Positions 1 through 10,138 of a DNA stretch of 64,000 nucleotides are shown here, piece by piece. A program made the translations under genes and the position numbers. A model generated the notes under the pieces. The model did not search any database. It was not told where the DNA came from and saw nothing but the letters and a program-made list of their open reading frames with translations. The first letter of the stretch is position 1; every line of letters begins with the position of its first letter. The DNA is from Streptomyces sp. NBC_00091 (GTDB lineage: Bacteria > Actinomycetota > Actinomycetes > Streptomycetales > Streptomycetaceae), in contig NZ_JAPEMA010000001.1 in NCBI RefSeq assembly GCF_026343185.1, positions 3,658,001-3,722,000 on the forward strand, given 5' to 3'.

Positions 1-1640
1 AATTTGGAGATCTGGAACTCGGCTTCGAGGTTTCCGCCATCCGGATCCTCGATCGTCGCGAACAGGCTCACGTGGGCGTCCCCGATGAGGTCACCGAAGG
101 CACCGACGCTGCACGAGGCGTAGGGGTTGGTTCCCAGAGCCCGCGGTTTGCGAGGCGGGTTGTTGTACTCGGTCTCGAGCGTGATCGTCTTGGGGTCGAA
201 GCGCTTCCACTGGAACACGTCGCCCTCGTTCGAGGCGTACAGGCCCAACGTCACGCTGGACCAGCCCTTGGAGGCGGACTCCTTCGCGGCCGCCGTCGCG
301 TCGAACTCGAGGTTGCCCTGCGCGCATCCCTCGTAGCCCTTGGCCGCGGTGACGGTCGCCAGCCGCGTGCCCTTGGTCGGCTGGTTGTTCCACGTGGTCT
401 TGGAGGAGATGGGACCGGTGGTCCACAGTTCCACCGGGGTGGCGGTGCAAGACCAGGACCAGGTCTCCTTCACGCGGAAGGTCGACTTCGAGACGAGAGC
501 CCCCTTGATGTTGGAAGTGTCCAACTGGAAGAAGGAACGGGAGAGCCCGTTGGTGTCGCTCTCGTACCCGACCCGGACGTCCTGCTTGGTGTTCCAGTAG
601 GAGTTGTTCGGCCAGCTGCGGTAGGCCCAGGCCCAGTTCTGACGCTCGCCCCAGGCGACCGAAGGGTCGATGTAGACGGGGTACTTCGTCTGCGCGCCGG
701 TCAACAGGGCCTGGTCCGGCTTGATCTCCAAGGTGTCGCCCGAGACCGCCGTGGGCATCTGCGCGTCCTTCGCCCCTGACGGCGCCACGAAGGCGTCGGA
801 GGGTGCGCCGGCACCGGTCCCCGGGTCTGCGGCAAGCGAGCGCGCTGCCGCGGACGAGCGAGCCTGGGGGGCCGCCGCTCCTGTGCTGGTCGAGTCCCAC
901 ATCATGGGCGCCGAGGCAGTGAAGACGTTCTGCCCGGCCGGGTTGACCGCGCTGAGCAGTCCGGTCGTCGGGTCGCTCGTGACGTTCAAGCCGACCGTGT
1001 CGAGCTTGAACCTCAGTAGAGCGAGGTCAGGGTGCTTCGCCGCTTCGGCGGTCTTGACCACCAGCAGCTGAGAGAAGCCCTCGACCTCGGCTTTCAGCTG
1101 GAGGTCCACGTCCGGCATGACGTTCGCGTAGGTGGCCACATTCCCGGCCAGCGTCGGCTTCGGCAGGGCCTTGGGCCAGGTCAGCGACAGCGTACGGCCG
1201 TCCTTGACCCCGGTCAGGAGGGGCGCGGTGCCGCCGCCGGAGAAGGCGATCGAGACGGCCGAGGCCTTGGGCGCCACCTTCCCGTCCAGGCCGAACTGGA
1301 GCGTTGGGTCGGTCGCGACCCAGACGCCACCCTGCCGCACCCGCACCGTCGTGCCGTACCGCTTCACGGACCACTTGCCGGTCGGCAGGGCCCAGGTGTC
1401 CGAGGAACCGGTCCGCGCGGACGTCAGCTCGTAAGGCTGCCCGGTCTCCTTGGCCTTGGCAAGAGCGAAGTCCTCCGCCCGCATCGAGCCGTCGGCAACT
1501 GGGTCGGCGGCCGCTGCCGCCGTGTCCGGCTGTAATACAGCCAAACCTGTGGTCGCTATTGAGCCAACCAGAGCGAAGGAAATGACTCCGCTTATCCTCC
1601 GCCCGCCTGACCTGCGGGAGAGTCTCTTTTTTGTCGTCAC
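1..1640 (-). CDS. secreted DNRLRE-type (TRX-like wall/exported) large protein, C-terminus outside window
   Basis: An uninterrupted minus-strand frame runs from a GTG at 1640 to the window edge, about 546 residues, with no stop. A GGAG ribosome site lies 5 nt before the GTG. The N-terminus is a classical signal peptide: basic [12 protein letters not shown], a hydrophobic stretch, then an AAAAADP cleavage region near residue 45. Around residue 320 is the YPVYIDPS motif, followed to about 480 by a beta-rich stretch typical of DNRLRE domains in large Streptomyces exported proteins. After NNPPRKP (about 492) a fibronectin-like segment begins. It is divergent from the Rhs gene at 1884 and shares its upstream region, a pairing I have seen for such proteins. 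Function is unknown; a cell-surface or co-exported partner of the Rhs protein is only inferred. Confidence 0.8.
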   Translation of the reverse strand, partial: MTTKKRLSRRSGGRRISGVISFALVGSIATTGLAVLQPDTAAAAADPVADGSMRAEDFALAKAKETGQPYELTSARTGSSDTWALPTGKWSVKRYGTTVRVRQGGVWVATDPTLQFGLDGKVAPKASAVSIAFSGGGTAPLLTGVKDGRTLSLTWPKALPKPTLAGNVATYANVMPDVDLQLKAEVEGFSQLLVVKTAEAAKHPDLALLRFKLDTVGLNVTSDPTTGLLSAVNPAGQNVFTASAPMMWDSTSTGAAAPQARSSAAARSLAADPGTGAGAPSDAFVAPSGAKDAQMPTAVSGDTLEIKPDQALLTGAQTKYPVYIDPSVAWGERQNWAWAYRSWPNNSYWNTKQDVRVGYESDTNGLSRSFFQLDTSNIKGALVSKSTFRVKETWSWSCTATPVELWTTGPISSKTTWNNQPTKGTRLATVTAAKGYEGCAQGNLEFDATAAAKESASKGWSSVTLGLYASNEGDVFQWKRFDPKTITLETEYNNPPRKPRALGTNPYASCSVGAFGDLIGDAHVSLFATIEDPDGGNLEAEFQISK

Positions 1641-1883
1641 TCAAGCTCCAACCGTCTGATATTCGCGGCGACTGTACTCGACGCCTCAGGTTGAGTGCAC
1701 CCCTGTTGACCTGCACTTTTGGTGACAATTGGGTGCGATTATTACTTTTGCCCAGGAGTTAATCGACGCCATTGGTATTCGAATTTAAGCCATTGGTCGG
1801 CGTTTCGGACTCGCGAATTCGGGCTGTTATTCTGCGCCGATGAATTTCCTAGATATGTGGGGTGGGGTGTGAGAAGATCTCGC
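1641..1883. promoter_or_regulatory. AT-rich divergent intergenic region
   Basis: This 243-bp spacer between the divergent DNRLRE and Rhs genes is clearly richer in A/T than its surroundings (for example 1730-1760 and 1780-1850), so promoters for both genes are expected here. The reading frame is open upstream of the chosen Rhs start back to a TTG at 1719, but that extension has low-GC codons and no signal peptide, so I treat it as non-coding. No clear -10/-35 pair or operator can be assigned by eye. Confidence 0.4.
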
Positions 1884-4800
1884 ATGAGAAGGCTTTCTGT
1901 GGCAGTGGCCGCAGCAGTCCTTTCGGGCACGCTGCCAGGGGCTGTGGCCGTCGCCGACAGCAAAGACAGGCCGTCGCTGCCGCAGCTCAAGCAGCCGAAG
2001 GCCGTACCGGTGAAGCCGGTCCGTGCCGGTGGGACGAACAAGCCGGACGGTGCGGCGGACCACGCGTGGCGGGCTCCGAAGGTCACTTGGCCTGCGGCAG
2101 GCTCAGTCGAGGTGGATCTCGCCACAGGGACGGTTTCCAAGGCTTTCGCCTCTGGCGGGAGACAGGCTCCTGCCATCGGTTCCAGCTCGCATCAGGCGGG
2201 CAAGTTCCCGGTGGCGGTGTACGCGGCACCGGGTAAGGCGGCCGGGACCCCGGCCAGGATGAAGGTGGCTGTCGCCGCGCGGGACGCGGCGCGCAAAGCT
2301 GGCATCGATGGCGTGTTGCTGTCGGTGGGCCGCTCGGACGGTGGCCAGCAGTCGACCTCCGCCAAGGTCGAGGTCGACTACAACACCTTCCGCGCCGCGT
2401 ACGGCGGCGACTACGCCGCACGGCTGCACCTGGTCGAACTCCCGGCCTGCGCGCTGACGACCCCGGACCGTCCGGAATGCCGTACGCAGAAGTCGCTCGA
2501 GACCCGGAACGACACCCGCTCGGGCAAGCTCACGGCCGAGGTCACGACACCCGGCGCCTCGGCGCAGGAGGGCAAGTCGGCCGGGCTGTGGGCGAGGCCG
2601 GCACCTGCCGCCGCCCCTGCCGCGACGGTCCTGGCCGCAACGGCCGGTACTTCCGGTTCGACCGGCGACTACAAGGCGACATCACTGCAGCCCTCGGGCT
2701 CCTGGAACGCGGGCGGATCCACCGGCGCGTTCACCTGGTCGTACAACGTCGCGATGCCCCCCGTCCCGGGAGGTCTCGTGCCGAAGATCTCCCTCGACTA
2801 CAACTCGCAGTCGGTCGATGGCCGCACTGCCGCATCCAACACCCAGGCGTCCTGGATAGGTGACGGCTGGTCCTGGGAGCCGGGGTTCATCGAGCGCAAG
2901 TACAAGCCGTGCAACGACGACAAGACCGGCAGCACGAACACCGCGAAGGTGGGTGACCAGTGCTGGTTCAACGACAACGCCACACTGTCCCTGAACGGCA
3001 AGTCCACCGAGCTGGTCTTCGAACAGGGCAAGGGCTGGCACCCGGCGTCCGACTCCGGCGAGAAGGTGGAGAAGCTCACCGGCGCCACGAACGGCGACAA
3101 CGACGGTGAGCACTGGAAGATCACCACGACCGACGGCACCCAGTACTTCTTCGGCCTGAACCGCCTCCCGGGGTGGAAGGACGCGTCCACGCCCACGACG
3201 AACTCGACGTGGACCGTGCCCGTCTACGGCAACCAGGCCGGCGAACCGTGCTACAACGCCTCGTTCGCGAGCGCCTGGTGCCAGCAGGCCTGGAGGTGGC
3301 AGCTCGACTACGCGGTAGCCCCCGGCGGCAGCGCCATGGCCTACTACTGGAAGACGGAGACCAACAACTACGGGCGCAACGTCTCCCAGACCACCGGCAA
3401 GGGAACCGTCACTCCCTACATTCGATCGGGCTGGCTCGACCGCATCGACTACGGGCTTCGCGCCGATTCGGTCTACAGCGCCAAGGCCATGGGCCAGGTC
3501 TCCTTCAGCGCCTCGGAGCGGTGCCTCACCAACTGCGGAACCTTCGACGAGAGCAACGCCAAGAACTGGCCCGACTCTCCGTACGACCAGTTCTGCAAGG
3601 ACGGTTCCACCGAGTGCAAGAACCAGTTCTCGCCCACCTTCTGGTCGCGCATGCGACTGACGGGCATCAACACCAGGATCCTGACCGGCGGCGCCTACAA
3701 GGACGTCGACTCCTGGGCCCTGGAGCAGAGCTTTCCGCCGTCCGGTGACGGCATCTCCACTCCGCTGTGGCTGAAGTCCATCACCCGCACGGCGAAGGCC
3801 GGCGACGCCCCCGACATCACCCTCCCTCCGATCACCTTCGCGGGTGAGCAGAAGCCCAACCGTGTCGACAAGACCGGTGACGGCCTCGCCCCCTTCATCC
3901 GCCTGCGGATGTCCCAGGTGACCACCGAGTCCGGAGGCACGACAGGCGTCACCTACTCCCAGCCGGACTGCACCGTCGACACCCTGCCGGCTGCGGACGC
4001 TTCGAACACCAAGCGCTGCTACCCGGTGAAATGGGCGTTCGAGGGTGAGACGGCCAAGCTGGACTGGTTCAACACCTACGTCGTCGACAAGGTGCTGGAG
4101 GGCGACAACCTCGCCGACTCACCAGACAAGGTGACCTCGTACAGCTACCTGGGCGGAGCGGCCTGGGACAAGAGCACGGATGAGTTCACCAAGTCCGAGG
4201 ACCGGGTCCACTCCGTCGCCCGCGGCTACGAGCGCGTCCAGGTTCGTGCCGGCGCCGCCGACGAGCCGAAGTCCCTCACCGAGATGCGCTACTTCCGAGG
4301 CCTTGACGGCAAGGAGGTCAAGGACGGCGCAGGAGCGGCAGTCATCGACCGCCCGGAGTACGCCGGGCGCCCTCGGGAATCGGCCACTTACAACGGGGAC
4401 GACACCGACAAGCTCGTCACCGCGACCTCCAGCACACCCTGGCGCTCGGACATCGTGGCCAAGCGGGTCCGGCCCGGCCTTCCCGACCTGGTGTCGTACA
4501 AGACCGGAGTGGAGAAGGCCTCCACTCGCACCACGGTGACCGGCGGGACCCGCACGACCGAAGTCACCCGGCACTACGACGGCTACGGCATGGTCGAGTG
4601 GGAATCCCAGAGCGGTGACACCGCCACGACCGGCGACGAGGCCTGCACGACGAGCAGCTACGCCCGCAACACGACGAGCTGGATCCTGGACAAGGTGAGC
4701 CGGGTCGAGACGGTCGCGGTGCCCTGCGGCTCGACGGTCAACCGGCCGGTGGACGTCATCTCCGACAGCCGGACCTACTTCGACAACGGCGCGCTCGGCA

Positions 4801-7800
4801 CGGTCCCCGGCACTGGCCTGCTCACCAAGACCGAGACGATCAACGCGAAGGGGGACGGCTACGACACCCTCTCCTACATACCCAGCACCTGCGGCGTCTC
4901 CAAGGATCAGCTCTGCTACGACGCTTACGGGCGCCAGCTGGCCATTGCCGACCCGTACGGCAAGCTCACCACCATCGCACTGGCTCCTGCCGCTGGAGAG
5001 GTCGCGACCACCATGGTCGTGACGAATCCGAAGGGCCACGCCGCGTCCTCCGAGCTCGACCCGCTGCGTGGGCAGGCCACGAAGGTCACCGACCCCAACG
5101 GCAAGGTGACCACGACGACCTACGACGCCCTCGGGCGTACGTCGAAGGTCTGGCTGCCGAACTGGCCGGCCGCCACCAACCCCGACAAGCCGAGCCGCCT
5201 CTTCGAGTACACGATCCGCAACGACGGCCCGAACGTCGTCACCTCCAGGTCGCTGACCCACGATTACAAGTACGTAGTCAGCCACGCCATCCAGGACGGG
5301 CTTCTGCGTGATCGCCAGACCCAGACGCAGTCACCGGACCTGGCGGGACGTCTGATCTCCGAGACGTTCTACGACACGAAGGGCCAGCCCTGGCGGTCCT
5401 CGGGGACGTACTACGCCGACGGCGCCCCCGACGTTCAGCTGGTGTCCGGCCCGGAGAGCGCCTACCCGGCCTCTACCGACACGGTTTACGACGGAGCCGG
5501 CCGACCCACCGCGGTGATCTCCAAGCGCTTCGGGGTGGAGACGAAGCGGGCCACCACGAGCTACACCGGTGACACCACCACCGTCGTTCCGCCCCAAGGC
5601 GGGACCTCGGCGACCACCGTCGTGGACGCCTTCGGACGCACGGTCGAACTCAAGCAGTACACCGACGCCGGACGCATGACGTCGCAGTCCACTCGGTACG
5701 CGTACAACAGGCTCGGACGCCTGTCCCAGGTCACCGACCCGAGCGGCGCGCAGTGGACCTACACCTACGACGTACGCGGTTCCCAGATCGAGGCGAACGA
5801 CCCGGACAAGGGCACGACCAAGACCACGTACGACAGTGCGGGCAAGGCCACGGACGCGACCGACGCCCGCGGCATCACCCTGCACACCGACTACGACGAG
5901 CTCGGTCGCCCCACTGCGGTCAAGCAGGGCGCGACGGTCCTGACGTCGAACGTCTACGACACCGTGGCCAAGGGCCGGCTGAGCAAGTCGACCCGGTACA
6001 TCGACGGCCAGGCCTACGAGTCGGAAGTCACCGTCTACGACCACCTCTACCAGCCGCTGCAGACGCAGGTGACCGTCCCGGCGACGCCGGACACGGGCGC
6101 GCTCGCCGGTACGTACAAGTGGACCAACAGCTACAACATCACCGGGCAGCTGCTCACGACCAAGCAGCCGGCCATGGGGGACCTCCCCGCCGAAACGGTC
6201 GGCAGCACCTACAAGTCGGTCTCCGGCCTCCTCAACACCTTGGGCGCCGGCAGCAGCAGGCTCGTCTCGGCCATGACGTACGACCATTACGGCCGTGCCA
6301 CGCGCCAGGAGCTCGGAGCGCCCGGCCAGCGGGTGTTCACCTCGACCGAGTACGACGACCACACCGGAACCGTCACCCGCGCCTACAGGGACCGGGAGGT
6401 CGCACCGCAACGCCTCGAAGACACCCGCTACACCACCGACCCCGCGGGCAACCTGACGGCCATCGCCACGGCCAATGGCCAGGACGCGGAGCGCACCACC
6501 GACACCCAGTGCGTCAACCTTGACGCGCTGCGCCGCATCGTCGACGCCTGGACCAACAGGGGCGAAACCTGCGCAGCGGCGCCCGCCGAATCAGTCGTCG
6601 GCGGTCCGGACGCGTACTGGACCACGTACACCTACGACGCGGTCGGCAACCGCAAGACCGAGACCAAGCACAAGACCACTTCGGGCCCGGCATCTGACAC
6701 CGTCCGCACGTACGCGGCGTCGACGGCGGGCAAGCACGACCTGCCCAAGATCACGCAGTCGGGTACGGAGGGGCGGGACGAGGCCTTCACCTACGACGCA
6801 TCCGGCAACACCAAGACCCGAAAGATCGGAACGGAAGAGACCCAGTACCTGGAGTGGGACGCGGAGGGGCACCTCAAGACCCTCAACCAGGGAACGTCCA
6901 GCAACTCGTTCGCGTACGACACCGCCGGCCAGCGTCTGCTCCGCAAGGACTCGAGCGGCACCACCCTCTACCTTCCGGGCGGCAACGAGCTCAAGCTCGA
7001 CAAGTCCGGCAAGGTGACCGGGACCCGCTACTACGGCGGCGTCGCCATGCGCACGGGCGGCAAGCTCACCTTCACCCTGGCTGACCACCACGGCACCGGC
7101 ACCACGCAGATCAGCGCCGATGCCACGCAGACAGTCACCCGCCGCAAGACGGGAATCTTCGGTGAGGAACGCGGCACCCAGCCGACCGATTGGGCGGGTG
7201 AGGAGGGGTTCGTCGGCGGCACCAAGGACACCGACAGCGGCTTCACCCATCTGGGAGCCCGAGAGTACGACCCCCTGATCGGCCGCTTCATCTCTGTCGA
7301 CCCGCTCATGGACCTGTCCAACTCGCAGCAGCTCCACGGGTACGCGTACTCCAGCAACAACCCTGTCTCTCTCAGCGATCCCACGGGCGAGATCGAAAGG
7401 GACTGCTGGAACGGCAACTGCGGTGGTCACTACAACCCTCGTGACGACAAGCTGGCAGGCGATGACCCGCGTAGGCCGCACGGGATGTCGGGCGGCTACG
7501 ACAGCAGGCCGGAGACTTACGCGACCTTCAGGCCGACCGCCAACGACATCGTGTGGCTCGACAGGGAAGACAAGCCGCTCCGCCTTCCCAAGAAGGTCAC
7601 CCCGAAATTCCTCAAGGCATATCGGAAGCAGGTCGATAACGAATTCCGGTTCCTCGTCAATAATGAGCGCGGAACGATCTGGGTCGCGCAGACCACGGCG
7701 CTGCTAAATGCCTGCGAGGAGACTGACTGCCCTGAGCTCGGGTATTACACCATGCTCAACATGGATGCAAAGCTCGCGAATGGCGAGATTGCGCCGGCTG

Positions 7801-8600
7801 AGCTTCCCGGAGGGGGTGCTGGCGCAATAATGCCCCGAGCCGGGGGCAATACCAAACCCGTCAAGGGTGGCGGCTGCCAGTGCTTCCTGGCCGGCACGCG
7901 CGTCATGATGGCGGACGGCACCTCAAAGGCCATTGAAGAGATCGAGATCGGCGACGAAGTCATCGCTGCCGATCCCCGGTCGGGTGAAGCCGGAAAGCGT
8001 AAAGTAACGCGACTGATAGCTACCGAGGATGACAGGTTCTTCAACAAGCTGTCCATTGTGACAGGCGAGGGGATTGAAGAACTGGTCGCCACTCGCGAGC
8101 ACCCCTTCTGGTCGCCGTCACAGAATGCCTGGGTCGACGCTGGCGATCTGACGCCTGACATGTCCCTCACAACCGAGTCCGGTGGTACGGCAATCGTTGC
8201 CAGCAACGAGTCGTACACGGAGTACGCGAGGACCTACAACCTCACGATCGAAGACCTCCACACGTACTATGTGCTCGCGGGAGCCACGCCGGTACTCGTT
8301 CACAACAGCAACTGCCCGACAACCCCAGTTGGCGGGAGGGGTACGAACTTCCGCAATCTTTCGCCAAATGAGCCGGCAACAATCGCGGGGCGCGATTACA
8401 CCGGACATGCGATTGACCGGATGCAGGAGCGCGGTCTCATGCCGTCGGTAGTTGAAAACACAATTCGTGTCGGCGAAAAAATGGCAGGGAAGCGGGCCGG
8501 GACCACGGCCTACTACGAAGCGGAGAATCATGTGACGGTGATTACGGATACCGCAACTGGGCGGGTTGTCACCGTTAGCTCCGGAAGGATCAAGCAGTGA
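1884..8600 (+). CDS. secreted Rhs/YD-repeat polymorphic toxin with HINT domain and DUF4258-like toxin tip
   Basis: A 2238-residue protein. I chose ATG 1884 (GAGAAG 7 nt upstream; MRRLSVAVAAAVLSG signal peptide); GTG 1869 would add five residues. The N-terminal region (about 300-350) has the DYKATSLQPSGSW and PKISLDYNSQS motifs of actinobacterial exported Rhs proteins, then YD repeats (for example TYDALGRTSKV, TYDSAGKATD), ending in the Rhs core signature YDPLIGRFISVDPL near residue 1795. A linker leads to a HINT/intein-like domain: CFLAGTRV with its catalytic Cys at residue 2000, TREHPFW, and the terminal VLVHNSNC (His2140-Asn2141). The last about 95 residues (GHAIDRMQERGL ... TAYYEAENHVTVI) resemble DUF4258. 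Known logic: the Rhs shell carries the toxin and HINT cleaves it off. Codons become AT-richer after about 7560, suggesting an exchanged tip. The immunity gene overlaps the stop. Confidence 0.92.
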   Translation: MRRLSVAVAAAVLSGTLPGAVAVADSKDRPSLPQLKQPKAVPVKPVRAGGTNKPDGAADHAWRAPKVTWPAAGSVEVDLATGTVSKAFASGGRQAPAIGSSSHQAGKFPVAVYAAPGKAAGTPARMKVAVAARDAARKAGIDGVLLSVGRSDGGQQSTSAKVEVDYNTFRAAYGGDYAARLHLVELPACALTTPDRPECRTQKSLETRNDTRSGKLTAEVTTPGASAQEGKSAGLWARPAPAAAPAATVLAATAGTSGSTGDYKATSLQPSGSWNAGGSTGAFTWSYNVAMPPVPGGLVPKISLDYNSQSVDGRTAASNTQASWIGDGWSWEPGFIERKYKPCNDDKTGSTNTAKVGDQCWFNDNATLSLNGKSTELVFEQGKGWHPASDSGEKVEKLTGATNGDNDGEHWKITTTDGTQYFFGLNRLPGWKDASTPTTNSTWTVPVYGNQAGEPCYNASFASAWCQQAWRWQLDYAVAPGGSAMAYYWKTETNNYGRNVSQTTGKGTVTPYIRSGWLDRIDYGLRADSVYSAKAMGQVSFSASERCLTNCGTFDESNAKNWPDSPYDQFCKDGSTECKNQFSPTFWSRMRLTGINTRILTGGAYKDVDSWALEQSFPPSGDGISTPLWLKSITRTAKAGDAPDITLPPITFAGEQKPNRVDKTGDGLAPFIRLRMSQVTTESGGTTGVTYSQPDCTVDTLPAADASNTKRCYPVKWAFEGETAKLDWFNTYVVDKVLEGDNLADSPDKVTSYSYLGGAAWDKSTDEFTKSEDRVHSVARGYERVQVRAGAADEPKSLTEMRYFRGLDGKEVKDGAGAAVIDRPEYAGRPRESATYNGDDTDKLVTATSSTPWRSDIVAKRVRPGLPDLVSYKTGVEKASTRTTVTGGTRTTEVTRHYDGYGMVEWESQSGDTATTGDEACTTSSYARNTTSWILDKVSRVETVAVPCGSTVNRPVDVISDSRTYFDNGALGTVPGTGLLTKTETINAKGDGYDTLSYIPSTCGVSKDQLCYDAYGRQLAIADPYGKLTTIALAPAAGEVATTMVVTNPKGHAASSELDPLRGQATKVTDPNGKVTTTTYDALGRTSKVWLPNWPAATNPDKPSRLFEYTIRNDGPNVVTSRSLTHDYKYVVSHAIQDGLLRDRQTQTQSPDLAGRLISETFYDTKGQPWRSSGTYYADGAPDVQLVSGPESAYPASTDTVYDGAGRPTAVISKRFGVETKRATTSYTGDTTTVVPPQGGTSATTVVDAFGRTVELKQYTDAGRMTSQSTRYAYNRLGRLSQVTDPSGAQWTYTYDVRGSQIEANDPDKGTTKTTYDSAGKATDATDARGITLHTDYDELGRPTAVKQGATVLTSNVYDTVAKGRLSKSTRYIDGQAYESEVTVYDHLYQPLQTQVTVPATPDTGALAGTYKWTNSYNITGQLLTTKQPAMGDLPAETVGSTYKSVSGLLNTLGAGSSRLVSAMTYDHYGRATRQELGAPGQRVFTSTEYDDHTGTVTRAYRDREVAPQRLEDTRYTTDPAGNLTAIATANGQDAERTTDTQCVNLDALRRIVDAWTNRGETCAAAPAESVVGGPDAYWTTYTYDAVGNRKTETKHKTTSGPASDTVRTYAASTAGKHDLPKITQSGTEGRDEAFTYDASGNTKTRKIGTEETQYLEWDAEGHLKTLNQGTSSNSFAYDTAGQRLLRKDSSGTTLYLPGGNELKLDKSGKVTGTRYYGGVAMRTGGKLTFTLADHHGTGTTQISADATQTVTRRKTGIFGEERGTQPTDWAGEEGFVGGTKDTDSGFTHLGAREYDPLIGRFISVDPLMDLSNSQQLHGYAYSSNNPVSLSDPTGEIERDCWNGNCGGHYNPRDDKLAGDDPRRPHGMSGGYDSRPETYATFRPTANDIVWLDREDKPLRLPKKVTPKFLKAYRKQVDNEFRFLVNNERGTIWVAQTTALLNACEETDCPELGYYTMLNMDAKLANGEIAPAELPGGGAGAIMPRAGGNTKPVKGGGCQCFLAGTRVMMADGTSKAIEEIEIGDEVIAADPRSGEAGKRKVTRLIATEDDRFFNKLSIVTGEGIEELVATREHPFWSPSQNAWVDAGDLTPDMSLTTESGGTAIVASNESYTEYARTYNLTIEDLHTYYVLAGATPVLVHNSNCPTTPVGGRGTNFRNLSPNEPATIAGRDYTGHAIDRMQERGLMPSVVENTIRVGEKMAGKRAGTTAYYEAENHVTVITDTATGRVVTVSSGRIKQ

Positions 8601-8881
8601 GTGAGAGTTCTGATGTGCAGTGGTTGCGCGAAGGCGTACGTCAGTCGATTCAGAAATACCGTGCCGGTGAGATTGCGCTCCGGAGTCTGATCGACGACCT
8701 CGACTCGGTTTCGTCGAACCTTGAGGCATCTCCATTGGGCGAGGATCTTCGCTCACATTGGTGGGTCCTTGAGGAAATCTATGCTGTTGCTCTTGATCGA
8801 GGTGATCTTCGAGAATTGCCTCGCGAGGACGAACTGGCCATCGAGGAGACCCTCGATGCGTTGGAGCGGCTGCTGAGTTAG
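8597..8881 (+). CDS. probable cognate immunity protein of the Rhs toxin
   Basis: A 94-residue acidic protein starting at GTG 8597, which overlaps the Rhs stop by 4 nt (GTGA), so the two are translationally coupled. It is predicted mostly helical (LREGVRQSIQKYRAGEIALRSLIDDLDSV, abbreviated here as a helix-rich N-terminal half) with many Glu/Asp in the C-terminus (LPREDELAIEETLDALERLL). I recognise no family with certainty. Its assignment as immunity rests on position directly behind a polymorphic toxin tip, small size, acidity and the coupling. The GC content is lower than core genes, as for the toxin tip. Confidence 0.75.
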   Translation: MSESSDVQWLREGVRQSIQKYRAGEIALRSLIDDLDSVSSNLEASPLGEDLRSHWWVLEEIYAVALDRGDLRELPREDELAIEETLDALERLLS

Positions 8882-9016
8882 ATATGCCGTCGTGAGTAGA
8901 GGTATCACGACTGGACGCCCTGATAGGCCAATCGCACTTTTCGGTGCGGCTCTGTCGGTTCGCTTGAGCGAAGCAATAGGGCCATCGGATGGCCGGTATC
9001 AACCGTTATGTCGTTG

Positions 9017-9048
9017 CCTGACGGCAGTAGTTGACGGCAACGGCCGCG
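9017..9048. repeat. candidate attachment-site repeat, left copy
   Basis: CCTGACGGCAGTAG at 9017-9030 recurs exactly at 12051-12064, and the next 17-18 bases (containing GACGGCAAC and CCGCG) are also similar in both copies. This copy lies 38 bp beyond the 3' end of the recombinase gene, the usual place for an attachment site. TGACGGCA itself is a 13-bp-spaced tandem motif here. A weaker third relative (GGCAGCAATTGACGGCAAC) lies at 13200-13218. The attachment role is inferred. Confidence 0.5.
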
Positions 9049-9076
9049 AACACCAGAGGTGTTCACGGCCGTTGCC
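9036..9076. terminator. strong hairpin behind recombinase gene
   Basis: A 19-bp inverted repeat (9036-9054 against 9058-9076, one mismatch, loop AGA) lies directly after the stop of the minus-strand recombinase. It is positioned as its terminator and could also stop transcription coming from the immunity gene on the plus strand. It overlaps the candidate attachment repeat. Confidence 0.65.
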
Positions 9077-9085
9077 GTGCGTGTG

Positions 9086-10045
9086 TCAGGGGCGGTTGAG
9101 GGCGTCGCCGAGGACTGCCATCGCCTCCCGCTGCAGTCGTAGGCGTACGTGGGCGTAGACGGTGGCGGTGACGCCGATGTGGGCGTGACCCAACAGCTCT
9201 TTGATGACCACGAGTTCGACGCCTTGCTCAAGAAGCAGGGTGGCGGTGGTGTGTCGGAGATCGTGGAAGCGGATGCGGCGGAGGCCGGCCTTGCGGAGGA
9301 GAGTGCTGAAGGCGCGGGTGAGGTTGGTCGGGTCGATCGTTACCCCCTGGGGAGTGGTGAACACGTGTCCGCTTTGCTGCCACGTGGTGCCTGCGGCCTC
9401 CCGCTCGCGCTGCTGCCGTTCGCGGTGGAGCTTCAGCGACTGGGCACTGCGGGTAGGCAGGGCGATGCGGCGTTCGGAGGCCCGGGTCTTGGTCGGCAAC
9501 GTAGTGAGCCCGCCCGTGCTGGTGCGCTGCAAGGTGCGGCGGATAGCAGCGGTGCCAGAGTCGAGGTCGAGGTCTTCCCAGCGCAGGCCGAGGAGTTCGC
9601 CCTTGCGGAGTCCGGTGTGGAGAGCCAGCTCGAACAGTGCACACAGCCGGTGACCGTTCGCGGCGGTGAGGAACTGGCGGGCCTCGTCGGCGGTGAGGGG
9701 CTCGAAACGTCGGGGGCGGGGGGTGCCGGTGCGGACGTTGCGGGCGGCGTTGCGCGGGATCTCCTCTTCTCGGACGGCGTGCTCCAGGGCGGACTTGAGG
9801 ACGGAGTGGATGTACGCCAGTGTCCGCGGGGAGAGCCGCTTGGAGCAGCACGTTCCGGCGGCGCAGCAGCGGGGCTGGTCGCGCCGGGCGTCGCGGCCGC
9901 GCGTGCAGCACTGGCAGGTGGTGCGGAGCTGGTTGAGCCAGGTGCGGATGTCCTTGGCGGTGAGCTTGGTGAGCTTCTTCTTGCCCAGGCCGGGGATGAG
10001 GTATCGGTTGACGCAGGCGGTGTAGCGGGTGTGCTCGTCGCCCGG
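9086..10045 (-). pseudogene. tyrosine recombinase/integrase, N-terminally truncated
   Basis: The minus frame from 10045 to the stop at 9086 encodes a phage-type integrase lacking its beginning. It starts inside the core-binding domain (TRYTACVNRYLIPGLGKKKL, Cys-rich insert CQCC ... CCAAGTCC as in Streptomyces integrases) and continues through the catalytic domain: TGLRKGELLGLRWEDL (first Arg), the FHDLRHTTATLLLEQG box (His-x-x-Arg), LLGHAHIGVTATVYAHV (final His and Tyr). The catalytic residues look intact. However, an in-frame TGA at 10048-10046 precedes the open part, no ATG/GTG start follows for a long way, and the usual 60-80-residue arm-binding domain is absent. I therefore call it a remnant. 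A large inverted repeat begins 12 bp upstream of the break. Alternatively a frameshifted start could exist, but no plausible N-terminal domain is visible in other frames. Confidence 0.75.
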
Positions 10046-10056
10046 TCACCGGAGGC

Positions 10057-10138
10057 GTACCAGGAACCCCCGGGGGCCGCCAAGGCCAAGCGCAAGCGTC
10101 ACCGGTGAGCCTTGGCGGCCCCCGGAGAACCCTGGTAC
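10057..10138. repeat. 30-bp imperfect inverted repeat with 22-nt loop
   Basis: 10057-10086 and 10109-10138 are inverted copies (outer GTACCAGG and inner CGGGGGCCGCCAAGGC match; a few mismatches in between). The structure sits exactly where the recombinase N-terminus is missing and upstream of the XRE gene. It may be a deletion scar, a bidirectional terminator or a recombination site; I cannot tell which. Confidence 0.6.

Noticed and set aside
4119..5285. 388-codon minus-strand open frame across the Rhs gene
   Set aside because: It is the mirror frame of a high-GC gene, full of Val/Gly/Arg, with no family motifs, while the plus frame has Rhs repeats.
5331..6410. 359-codon minus-strand frame in the YD-repeat region
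   Set aside because: Same reason: antisense shadow of the Rhs gene without a ribosome site or recognisable domain.
9149..10108. 319-codon plus-strand frame opposite the recombinase
   Set aside because: The minus frame carries recombinase motifs; the plus frame is low-complexity Gly/Val/Ala.
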